Source: Nitrosomonas ureae | GTDB taxonomy: Bacteria > Pseudomonadota > Gammaproteobacteria > Burkholderiales > Nitrosomonadaceae | Direction of reading: 5' to 3' | Assembly (NCBI RefSeq): GCF_001455205.1 | Contig: NZ_CP013341.1 | Location: 186,001 to 250,000, forward strand | DNA: 64,000 bases | Shown here: piece after piece, positions 8,253 to 15,557 of the stretch | Layout of the letters: each line of letters starts with the position of its first letter | Numbering within the stretch: position 1 is the stretch's first letter | Notes under the pieces: generated by a model | What the model saw: only the letters and a program-made list of their open reading frames with translations | What the model was told of the DNA's origin: nothing | The model's database searches: none | Position numbers and translations under genes: made by a program

Positions 8253-9902
8253 TTACATATCCATGCCGCCCATACCACCCATGCCGCCCATACCACCCAT
8301 ACCACCACCGGCGGGCGCATCTTCCTTAGGCAATTCAGCAACCATTGCATCAGTAGTTAACATCAAGCTTGCAACAGAAGCTGCATTCTGTAAAGCAGAA
8401 CGAGTTACTTTAGTCGGATCGAGAACGCCCATTGCTACCAAGTCACCATATTCGCTGGTTGCGGCATTGTAGCCAAAATTTCCTTGACCTTCAGCTACCT
8501 TATTAACCACAACGGAGGGCTCATCACCACAATTCGTTACAATTTGACGCAAAGGCTCTTCAAGTGCGCGCAAAACAATCTTAATGCCGGCGTCTTGATC
8601 ATGATTATCACCTTTGGTGTTTTTGACGGCTGAAATGGCACGTAATAAAGCCACACCGCCACCTGGAATAACGCCTTCTTCCACGGCAGCACGAGTTGCA
8701 TGTAATGCATCTTCAACCCGAGCTTTTTTCTCTTTCATTTCAACTTCTGTAGCAGCACCAACTTTAATTAGCGCCACACCACCGGCCAGCTTAGCAACAC
8801 GTTCTTGCAGTTTTTCTTTGTCGTAATCACTTGTAGCTTCTTCAATTTGTGCACGGATCTGTTTGACACGGCCTTCAATATTATCGGTATTGCCTGCGCC
8901 ATCGATAATTGTAGTATTCTCTTTCCCTACTTCAATACGTTTGGCTTGACCAAGATCATTTAATGTAGCTTTCTCTAGCGTCAAACCAACTTCTTCGGCA
9001 ATAACCGTGCCGCCAGTTAAAATTGCGATGTCTTCAAGCATCGCTTTACGACGATCACCAAAACCAGGCGCTTTAACTGCACACGTTTTGAGAATACCCC
9101 TTATATTGTTCACAACCAATGTGGCAAGCGCTTCGCCATCAACATCTTCAGCGATAATCAGTAACGGCTTACCCGCTTTCGCAACCTGTTCCAATATCGG
9201 TAATAGATCACGAATATTAGAAATTTTCTTATCATGCAGCAAAATATATGGATTATCTAACAGTGCAATCTGTTTTTCCGCGCTACTTACAAAATAAGGC
9301 GACAGATAACCACGATCAAACTGCATACCTTCAACAACTTCCAACTCATTCTGCAATCCCGATCCATCTTCAACTGTAATTACGCCTTCCTTACCCACTT
9401 TGTCCATTGCATCCGCAATGATCTTGCCAATTTCATTATCAGAATTTGCAGAAATACTACCCACTTGTGCAATTTCCTTTGCTGTCGTGCATGGTTTTGA
9501 CAATTTCTTTAATTCACCGACCGCTGTGGTTACTGCTTTATCGATTCCACGTTTGAGATCCATTGGATTCATACCAGCCGCTACATATTTCATGCCTTCT
9601 TTTACGATCGCTTGCGCCAACACGGTTGCGGTGGTTGTACCATCACCGGCCACATCAGATGTTTTGCTCGCCACTTCTTTTAACATCTGCGCGCCCATAT
9701 TTTCAAATTTATCTTTCAATTCAATTTCTTTGGCGACAGATACCCCATCCTTAGTGATGGTGGGTGCACCATAGGAACGATCCAGAACAACATTCCGTCC
9801 CTTCGGTCCTAATGTCACTTTTACCGCATCGGCTAAAATATTTACACCGGCTACCATTCTATGACGTGCTGAATCACCAAACTTCACTTCTTTTGCTGAC
9901 AT
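8253..9902 (-). CDS. groL: Chaperonin GroEL (60 kDa subunit)
   Basis: This 549-residue type I chaperonin subunit begins M-S-A-K-E-V-K-F-G and carries the ATP-binding D-G-T-T-T at about 87-91. It ends in the typical flexible G-G-M repeat tail (five copies, then D-M). It forms the double-ring folding chamber capped by GroES. It lies about 50 bp downstream of groES and is read from the CIRCE-controlled promoter upstream of that gene. A strong hairpin terminator follows. Confidence 0.99.
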   Translation of the reverse strand: MSAKEVKFGDSARHRMVAGVNILADAVKVTLGPKGRNVVLDRSYGAPTITKDGVSVAKEIELKDKFENMGAQMLKEVASKTSDVAGDGTTTATVLAQAIVKEGMKYVAAGMNPMDLKRGIDKAVTTAVGELKKLSKPCTTAKEIAQVGSISANSDNEIGKIIADAMDKVGKEGVITVEDGSGLQNELEVVEGMQFDRGYLSPYFVSSAEKQIALLDNPYILLHDKKISNIRDLLPILEQVAKAGKPLLIIAEDVDGEALATLVVNNIRGILKTCAVKAPGFGDRRKAMLEDIAILTGGTVIAEEVGLTLEKATLNDLGQAKRIEVGKENTTIIDGAGNTDNIEGRVKQIRAQIEEATSDYDKEKLQERVAKLAGGVALIKVGAATEVEMKEKKARVEDALHATRAAVEEGVIPGGGVALLRAISAVKNTKGDNHDQDAGIKIVLRALEEPLRQIVTNCGDEPSVVVNKVAEGQGNFGYNAATSEYGDLVAMGVLDPTKVTRSALQNAASVASLMLTTDAMVAELPKEDAPAGGGMGGMGGMGGMGGMDM

Positions 9903-9955
9903 ATTCTTCTCCTAATCTCTCAATACATTATTTTTGCGTGTCATCGAACTACGAG

Positions 9956-10246
9956 TTAACCTTCAATCACACCCATAATATCTTCTTCGCGCATGACTAA
10001 AAGTTCTTCGCCTTGAACCTTAACGGATTGCCCAGCATATTTACCAAATAATACTTTATCGCCGACTTTCACTTCCAACGGGCGGATTTTTCCATCATCC
10101 CCTACTTTTCCTTTACCTATTGCTAAAATCTCGCCTTGATCTGGCTTTTCTGCCGCGCTGTCAGGAATAACAATACCTGAAGCTGTTTTACGTTCATCTT
10201 CCAATCGCTTTACGATAACACGATCATGTAAAGGACGAATTTTCAT
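9956..10246 (-). CDS. groES: Co-chaperonin GroES (10 kDa subunit)
   Basis: This 96-residue protein begins M-K-I-R-P-L-H-D-R-V and includes the mobile loop region (residues 17-32) that docks on GroEL. It caps the chaperonin ring. A clear ribosome-binding site (AAGGAGA) lies a few bases before the ATG on the minus strand. It is the first gene of the groES-groEL operon. Confidence 0.99.
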   Translation of the reverse strand: MKIRPLHDRVIVKRLEDERKTASGIVIPDSAAEKPDQGEILAIGKGKVGDDGKIRPLEVKVGDKVLFGKYAGQSVKVQGEELLVMREEDIMGVIEG

Positions 10247-10287
10247 GCTGCTGTCTCCTTTGAAAATTAATAAGCTGATATATACAC

Positions 10288-10316
10288 ATCATTTTTTAAC
10301 ACTACGAAAAAGTCAA
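10288..10316 (-). promoter_or_regulatory. Second candidate groES promoter, sigma-70 type
   Basis: TTGACT (10316-10311), a 17-base spacer and AATGAT (10293-10288) on the minus strand, about 40 bp before the groES start. It lies downstream of the CIRCE element, so CIRCE would control it only by roadblock. Confidence 0.45.
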
Positions 10317-10335
10317 GGTTCTAATATTAGGATTA

Positions 10336-10362
10336 TTAGCACTCCATAACCACGAGTGCTAA
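10336..10362 (-). promoter_or_regulatory. CIRCE operator (HrcA binding site)
   Basis: A perfect 9-bp inverted repeat, TTAGCACTC (10336-10344) and GAGTGCTAA (10354-10362), separated by exactly 9 bases. This is the HrcA consensus. It abuts the -10 of the upstream groES promoter, so HrcA would block initiation there. hrcA itself is not in the window. Confidence 0.97.
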
Positions 10363-10391
10363 TAGTAGGGTTTGTGGCTCAGAATTTCAAG
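10362..10391 (-). promoter_or_regulatory. Main groESL promoter, overlapping sigma-70 and sigma-32-like elements
   Basis: On the minus strand TTGAAA (10390-10385), a 17-base spacer and TACTAT (10367-10362) form a good sigma-70 promoter. The -35 reads CTTGAAA and the bases before the -10 read CCCTACTAT, so a sigma-32 promoter may overlap. The -10 touches the CIRCE element, which suggests dual heat-shock control by HrcA and possibly RpoH. Confidence 0.7.
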
Positions 10392-10723
10392 AGCGCAAAA
10401 TAATAAAATTATTAATTTTATATAACGCTATGAATACAAAAATGAAATAAATATGGAACAAAAACGAAACAAATGCGAAATTAATTGTCGTAAGAAAGAA
10501 AATAAATCCGGAATAAAAAGAAACAACTCCGGAATTATATTATTGACTCTGGTATTTCAAACTAAATCTCGTTTTAATCATCGCCATGATAATCTCTATC
10601 ATGAGACTTTCACTTAATCCGATTTAATTTCCTAAGAGACGTATTTATAGTCTTAGCACAAACTTTCAATTCTGTTATTTTAAAACTTATTTACATTCTC
10701 CAGCTTTCAAATATTGATGAACT
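10392..10723. other. AT-rich intergenic region
   Basis: No gene is seen. The stretch is AT-rich with short direct repeats such as TCCGGAAT (near 10507 and 10532) and a small inverted repeat CATGATA/TATCATG (10585-10591 and 10597-10603). The latter could be an operator or hairpin ahead of the acetyltransferase gene. Confidence 0.4.
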
Positions 10724-11242
10724 ATGAAGTACGAACTTAGGCCGGCCAGACAAGATGATTACACTTACTGTTATCGCCTTACTAAGCGGAATATGTATGA
10801 ATTTTTCTGTCGTCACTGGGGTGGTTGGGTTCCACATGAGTTCCGGAGAGGGTTCGTAATTGAAAACATATCTATGGTTATTATTGCGGATAGAAGAGCA
10901 GGTTACATCAACGTAATAAAGGAACCTTTACCCGTCTACATTGTTAATCTCCAACTATCTCCTATTTGGCAGAACCAGGGAATTGGCACAAAGCTGTTGA
11001 AGCGCTTGCTTGCCCTTTATTCGAGTGACTGTATTGAACTCACGACATTTGAAGACAATCCAGCGAAAAGGCTATATGAGCGAATGGGATTTGTCGTTGT
11101 AGAGAAAAATGGTATGACAGTTAAAATGGGAAAAAACCCCAGCAAAGCGATACAGACTAGCTCATCTACGTTTCAAATCATTCGTCCAAATGTTTCAAAG
11201 CAATTGTCCATTGTCATGTGTTCATCCCAAAACTGTACATAG
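10724..11242 (+). CDS. GNAT-family N-acetyltransferase
   Basis: This 172-residue protein has a GNAT fold ending with the acetyl-CoA pyrophosphate loop Q-N-Q-G-I-G-T-K at 83-90, then an alpha helix and the C-terminal L-Y-E-R-M-G-F motif typical of small-molecule or protein acetyltransferases. The last 35 residues after the fold are Ser/Thr-rich and resemble no domain, perhaps read-through into former non-coding DNA. No substrate can be assigned. It stands alone between the groE promoter region and a decayed RHS fragment. Confidence 0.8.
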   Translation: MKYELRPARQDDYTYCYRLTKRNMYEFFCRHWGGWVPHEFRRGFVIENISMVIIADRRAGYINVIKEPLPVYIVNLQLSPIWQNQGIGTKLLKRLLALYSSDCIELTTFEDNPAKRLYERMGFVVVEKNGMTVKMGKNPSKAIQTSSSTFQIIRPNVSKQLSIVMCSSQNCT

Positions 11243-11467
11243 TGTGATAACTAAAATGTAAACGTAATACACACGACATTAATCATCTTATAATTTACGC
11301 TATGCTAAATTGTAGATAGTCATTTTGAAGTATCGGAACAGATAATTTGAAATGCCTCTCAGGCGTTAAAAAAATGATTTTCTTAATCCCCATTAATCAG
11401 CGCCAAATAACAAGAGAATTTAACGCTTATCAGAAATAAAAAATAACCGCTGCAACCATATTTCCAG
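11243..11467. other. Intergenic region
   Basis: No gene recognised. Together with the RHS remnant that follows, it fills the gap between the GNAT gene and the umuD-like gene and is probably decayed DNA. Confidence 0.35.
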
Positions 11468-11745
11468 AGAGCTTTCCAGCAGCATCAAAACTGTAGTTTT
11501 ATCACCGGTACTGCAACACTCTTCAAACGGTTGCTGTCAGTCACCAAAAGTCAGCGTGCAAGATCGCTTGCTCACGCGGTGGTTTTGAGTCGGCTATCGG
11601 AATCGAAGCTGCGTGCATACGCCTGGTTATTACCCCACACCCAACTCTTGGGCTCGCCAAACGGTTGATGGACGATATTGCTCAATAACAGATTGCCATT
11701 GACCCGGATCTCATTCGGGAGGCCATCGGCCGCCATAAGCGGTAG
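11468..11745 (-). pseudogene. RHS/YD-repeat protein fragment, decayed
   Basis: Read on the minus strand from 11745, one frame gives N-E-I-R-V-N-G-N-L-L-L-S-N-I-V and then H-Q-P-F-G-E-P-K-S-W-V-W-G-N, Q-A-Y-A-R-S-F-D-S-D-S-R-L. This is the Q-P-F-G-x-x-x-S-W-x-W-G-N-x-x-x-Y-x-R-x-F-D pattern of RHS repeat proteins. A stop follows. Further on the match resumes as D-S-N-R-L-K-S-V and, in another frame, as N-Y-S-F-D-A-A-G-K-L. The fragment therefore carries at least one stop and one frameshift. RHS proteins are large polymorphic toxins or surface proteins; this is a relic without N- or C-terminal parts. Confidence 0.75.
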
Positions 11746-11919
11746 TTACCTATTTGAGATTACATCTGATACAGAACTGAAGTATTTGCCTTACGGTATC
11801 GGACAACGCTTCCATACCACACTGATTGGAAAGGAAAAACATCTGAAAAATTCAGTTCAGCCTCTAGGTTAAGCTTTCTTGCATTGTTTTTTGTGCATTT
11901 GACATCGTTAATGATGGTG

Positions 11920-11963
11920 TGTTTGAATATAGTTACATATTTCAATATGGAGTGATTCAAACA
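11920..11963 (+). promoter_or_regulatory. Inverted repeat before the umuD-like gene, possible operator
   Basis: TGTTTGAAT (11920-11928) and its exact complement ATTCAAACA (11955-11963) are separated by 26 bases, and the second arm overlaps the start codon at 11963. A ribosome-binding GGAG lies between the arms (11949-11952). No canonical LexA box (CTGT-N8-ACAG) is evident in this gap, so this repeat is the best candidate for a control site of the mutagenesis cassette. Confidence 0.45.
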
Positions 11964-12580
11964 TGTCAAATCGAGGCGGAAAAAGGGAAAATGCGGGTAG
12001 GCCGCGAGGCCAGGGTAAGTTTGGCGAATCGACAGTTACAATGCGCATACCGCAAAGTCAAACAGCAACGATCCGAAGCTTTCTGGAAGCCTTGCAGTGT
12101 AAAAGAGCGAATGCTGCGAGTGAAAATACAATTCCAGAGGAAGAAGTGGATGAGTTTTTCACCCCCGTGATTAGTGAACAACCCACGCTATTGCCATTAT
12201 TCGCTACCAAAGTCGCGGCGGGCTTTCCCAGTCCGGCCGATGATCATGTCGAGAAACGGCTCGATGTCAGTGAATTCCTGATCGATCACGCAGCATCGAC
12301 GTTCTTTGTGACGATCCGCGGAGAATCGATGATTGATGTCGGGTTGTTACCGGATGATAAAGTGGTCGTGGATCGCTCCAAAACACCCAGCATCGGAGAT
12401 ATTGTATTAGCAGTGGTTGATCGGGAATTTACGATTAAAATCCTTGATTACGGTGCAAATAAAATGCCAAGGCTGATGCCAGCCAATTCGACGGGTGCTT
12501 ACCGGCCCATTTACATTCGCCCCGATACGCAGTTTGAGATATTCGGTGTCGTGACAGGATCATTCCGCCGCTTTAAATGA
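11963..12580 (+). CDS. umuD: UmuD-like SOS mutagenesis protein (S24 peptidase) with an N-terminal extension
   Basis: Residues 75-205 match UmuD: the self-cleavage site A-A-G with Ala86-Gly87 followed by F-P-S-P-A, the nucleophile Ser122 in G-E-S-M and the general base Lys159 in F-T-I-K. Cleavage would give the UmuD' form that joins UmuC as DNA polymerase V. E. coli UmuD is 139 residues; this protein has about 65 more at the N-terminus. The extension starts with A-G-R-P-R-G-Q-G-K, an AT-hook-like core, then T-V-T-M-R-I-P and two helices that look like a ribbon-helix-helix fold. It may therefore bind DNA and repress its own operon like a small LexA; that is inference. The downstream gene overlaps its stop by 4 bp. 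Confidence 0.88.
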   Translation: MSNRGGKRENAGRPRGQGKFGESTVTMRIPQSQTATIRSFLEALQCKRANAASENTIPEEEVDEFFTPVISEQPTLLPLFATKVAAGFPSPADDHVEKRLDVSEFLIDHAASTFFVTIRGESMIDVGLLPDDKVVVDRSKTPSIGDIVLAVVDREFTIKILDYGANKMPRLMPANSTGAYRPIYIRPDTQFEIFGVVTGSFRRFK

Positions 12581-13968
12581 GTACGTTGTTGCCGTGCTAT
12601 GTGTTGTTGGATCTGGAAACAACAGGAGGCACTCCAACCCAGGATCGTATCACTGAAATCGGCTTGATCCGCTATGAGAATGGCGTTGAAACCGGCCGCT
12701 GGAATACGCTCATCAACCCGGGAATCAATATTCCACCTTTCATCCAGCGGCTGACGGGAATCACTCAGGACATGGTCGATCATGCCCCCACTTTTTCTCA
12801 GGTGTGTGAAACACTGCTGCAATGGCTCGATCAAGCGGTATTGTGTGCGCACAATGCGCGTTTCGATTATGGTTTTCTCAAAAATGAATTCAAGCGCATC
12901 GGTGTTACCTTCCAAAAGAAACTACTGTGCACGGTCCAGCTCTCCAGGAAACTTTATCCGCAGCATCATTCGCATAGTCTCAATGCCATTATCGAAAGAT
13001 TCCGATTGGTCTGTGACCAGCGCCACCGCGCCATGGGCGATACCGAAATGATGGCGGCATTCATTGATGTTGCCATGCATGAATTGGGGGAAGCAACGAT
13101 TCAGGAAATGGCGCTGACCCTCCTGAAGCAACCAGCGATTCCGGTAGGCCTCGATCACCTGGATATCGATACTCTTCCGGCAACCTTCGGTGTTTATTTA
13201 TTCCATGGCGATAGTGCAGTGCTGTATGTCGGCAAAAGTGTTTCCTTGCGATCCCGGGTATTCAACCACTTTCAAGGTGATCATCGCTCGGCCAAGGAAA
13301 TGCGTATCGCGCAGGAAATCAAGCGAGTCGAATACCGTATTACCGGCGGAGAACTGGGTGCATTATTATTGGAATCGCGTTTGATCAAGGATTTTCAGCC
13401 TATTCATAATCGGCAACTCAGACGCGAGCGGCAACTCTGTTCCTGGCAAGTATCACGTGACCCCAATGCCAAACCCTTGGTGACTTTGATCAATGACAGC
13501 GACATCGATTGGCGTACAGCAGACCATGTATATGGTACTTTCAAAACCAAACGGCAGGCTGTGGAGGTTTTAAGCAAGCTGGCCGACGAGTACGGGCTGT
13601 GCGATAAGGCGTTGGGGCTGGAGAAAGGTGCCGGTGTGTGTTTTGCGCATCAATTAAAACACTGCAAAGGCTTGTGCGCAGGCCGGGAATCCGCTGAGTC
13701 GCACTGGTTACGTCTTCTCACGGCTTTAAGCCAATATCGGCTGCTGACATGGCCGTATGCAGGACGTATTGGAATCAGGGAACGCAACCCGGAATATGCC
13801 ATTACGGAAATACACATCTTTGACCAATGGTGCCATCTGGGAACTGTCAAGGACTACCAAGAATTGGATGAATTATCGGCATGGCCCCGTTTTGATCGTG
13901 ATACGTATCGTTATCTGCTGAAATTTCTGCCCCGGAAGAACGTTGAGATCATTGCGCTGCATGGATAA
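12577..13968 (+). CDS. DEDDh exonuclease fused to GIY-YIG (Cho/UvrC-type) nuclease
   Basis: This 463-residue fusion has an N-terminal DnaQ-like 3'-5' exonuclease with Asp12 and Glu14 (L-D-L-E-T-T), an Asp in A-H-N-A-R-F-D near residue 90 and the His-Asp pair in H-R-A-M-G-D near 150. A GIY-YIG domain follows from about residue 205 (G-V-Y-L-F ... L-Y-V-G-K-S) with Glu in L-L-L-E-S-R, as in UvrC N-terminal domains and E. coli Cho. Such fusions are known in proteobacteria and are thought to act in DNA repair. Here it lies between umuD and umuC, overlapping both, so all three are co-translated. It might proofread or prepare lesions for polymerase V, which is inference. Confidence 0.9.
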   Translation: MSTLLPCYVLLDLETTGGTPTQDRITEIGLIRYENGVETGRWNTLINPGINIPPFIQRLTGITQDMVDHAPTFSQVCETLLQWLDQAVLCAHNARFDYGFLKNEFKRIGVTFQKKLLCTVQLSRKLYPQHHSHSLNAIIERFRLVCDQRHRAMGDTEMMAAFIDVAMHELGEATIQEMALTLLKQPAIPVGLDHLDIDTLPATFGVYLFHGDSAVLYVGKSVSLRSRVFNHFQGDHRSAKEMRIAQEIKRVEYRITGGELGALLLESRLIKDFQPIHNRQLRRERQLCSWQVSRDPNAKPLVTLINDSDIDWRTADHVYGTFKTKRQAVEVLSKLADEYGLCDKALGLEKGAGVCFAHQLKHCKGLCAGRESAESHWLRLLTALSQYRLLTWPYAGRIGIRERNPEYAITEIHIFDQWCHLGTVKDYQELDELSAWPRFDRDTYRYLLKFLPRKNVEIIALHG

Positions 13969-15256
13969 GAATAACCGCTCCATCGCGTTGATCGATGTCA
14001 ACAACTTCTACGTGAGCTGTGAGCGGGTATTCAATCCCAAACTGGAAGGCAGGCCTGTTGTCGTATTATCCAACAATGACGGCTGCGCAGTCGCAAGAAG
14101 CAATGAAGTTAAGGCACTAGGCGTCAGAATGGGGCAACCGTGGTTTCAACTGAAAGACTTGGCCAAAAAGCATGGAATCATCGCTTACTCATCCAACTAT
14201 GCGCTCTATGCCGACATGAGCAACCGCGTCATGGAGATTCTGGCGATGTTCAGTCCCGACCAGGAAATTTATTCCATTGATGAATGTTTTCTCGATCTCA
14301 CGGGGTTTAAAACAAAAAATCTGGCCCCTTATGGTCAGCATATCCGTCAAACGATCAAACAATGGACTGGATTGCCGGTATGTGTCGGCATAGGTTCCAC
14401 CAAAACACTGGCCAAGCTTGCCAACCATATGGCCAAAAAGAACCCCGAGTGGAATGGTGTTTGTGATTTCAATAGCTTATCTTTTCAACAGCAAGCGGAT
14501 TGGTTTCAACGCACTGGAGTAGGTGAAATCTGGAGTATTGGCAAACGACTGGCACCCAGATTGCAGGAAATCGGTATTAAAACCGTGCTGGATCTCAAAA
14601 CAGCATCGCCCTCGCAAATGCGCGCCCGTTTCTCGGTGGTAATGGAAAAGACCATTCGGGAGATTAATGGTACTGCTTGTATTGAACTGGAAGAAATCAA
14701 TCCGTCGCGAAAACAGATCATCAGTTCCCGTTCGTTTGGAATTCCTGTATCCGATCTGGCCAGCCTGGAAGAATCCGTTACTCTCTACATCAGCCGCGCA
14801 GCAGAGAAACTGCGAAGACAACAATCGTGTGCCGGATCAGTGCATGTCAGTATCCGCACCAGTCGGTTCAATGAAAATAAACCGTATTATGCCAACAGTA
14901 TGACGATTGCGCTGCCAAGGCAAACAGATAATACGATATTACTAACCAAGGCTGCGCTCTGGGGATTACGCAAGATTTACCGCCGGGGCCACAAATATCA
15001 GAAAGCGGGCGTAGTATTGTTTGAGCTAATGGTACCGACGCAATACCGTCAGCTGGATCTTTTCGGCGCTATACCGGTAACAGATACAAAATCCAGCAAA
15101 TTGATGAGTGTCATGGATCAGATTAATTCTCGTATGGGGCGGGGTACCCTCAAAATCGCATCTGAAGGCTTCAAACAACCATGGAAGATGAAGCAAGGAA
15201 ACAAAAGCCCCAACTATACAACGAACTGGAATGAGCTGATTTGTGTTACGAAATGA
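13961..15256 (+). CDS. umuC: DNA polymerase V catalytic subunit UmuC (Y family)
   Basis: This Y-family translesion polymerase begins A-L-I-D-V-N-N-F-Y-V-S-C-E-R-V-F, with the steric and metal-binding residues of the family, and carries the S-I-D-E motif (Y-S-I-D-E-C-F-L-D) near residue 105. Full length at about 431 residues. I chose ATG 13961, which overlaps the exonuclease gene by 8 bp; an upstream TTG at 13943 is possible but adds only six residues not seen in UmuC. It replicates past lesions with UmuD'2. It is the last gene of the umuD-nuclease-umuC cassette. Confidence 0.95.
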   Translation: MDKNNRSIALIDVNNFYVSCERVFNPKLEGRPVVVLSNNDGCAVARSNEVKALGVRMGQPWFQLKDLAKKHGIIAYSSNYALYADMSNRVMEILAMFSPDQEIYSIDECFLDLTGFKTKNLAPYGQHIRQTIKQWTGLPVCVGIGSTKTLAKLANHMAKKNPEWNGVCDFNSLSFQQQADWFQRTGVGEIWSIGKRLAPRLQEIGIKTVLDLKTASPSQMRARFSVVMEKTIREINGTACIELEEINPSRKQIISSRSFGIPVSDLASLEESVTLYISRAAEKLRRQQSCAGSVHVSIRTSRFNENKPYYANSMTIALPRQTDNTILLTKAALWGLRKIYRRGHKYQKAGVVLFELMVPTQYRQLDLFGAIPVTDTKSSKLMSVMDQINSRMGRGTLKIASEGFKQPWKMKQGNKSPNYTTNWNELICVTK

Positions 15257-15557
15257 TTGATAAAACCGGGAAGTATTAAAAAGATGCAGGTTTTCTTCGA
15301 TCAATGTTAAATCCTCAAATTAGTCGAATGAATCAAAACTTTTTGATGGGGTATAGGTGCATTATCCGGTGCTGCAATTTAATTAGTGTCACAGTTATCC
15401 AAGAATGGGGGGGAATGTGCAATGTGTCACCGTGTCGCTAATGCAAACTTAATATTTACGATCGTTATGGTCACTAAGAAACCTATTATTCAATTATAAT
15501 ATCAAATGCTTGTGGATATCTTAATCGACTAATTATCTTTTTAGTTTTCCTACAAGT
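15257..15557. other. Convergent intergenic region between umuC and the ABC exporter
   Basis: No gene is seen. The two flanking genes converge here. A loose complementarity between ATTGATAAAACC near 15255 and GGTTTTCTTCGATCAAT near 15289 could form a hairpin after umuC, but it is imperfect. Confidence 0.3.

Noticed and set aside
11746..11962. Search for a LexA box upstream of umuD
   Set aside because: No CTGT-N8-ACAG-like sequence seen; only the inverted repeat at 11920/11955 stands out.
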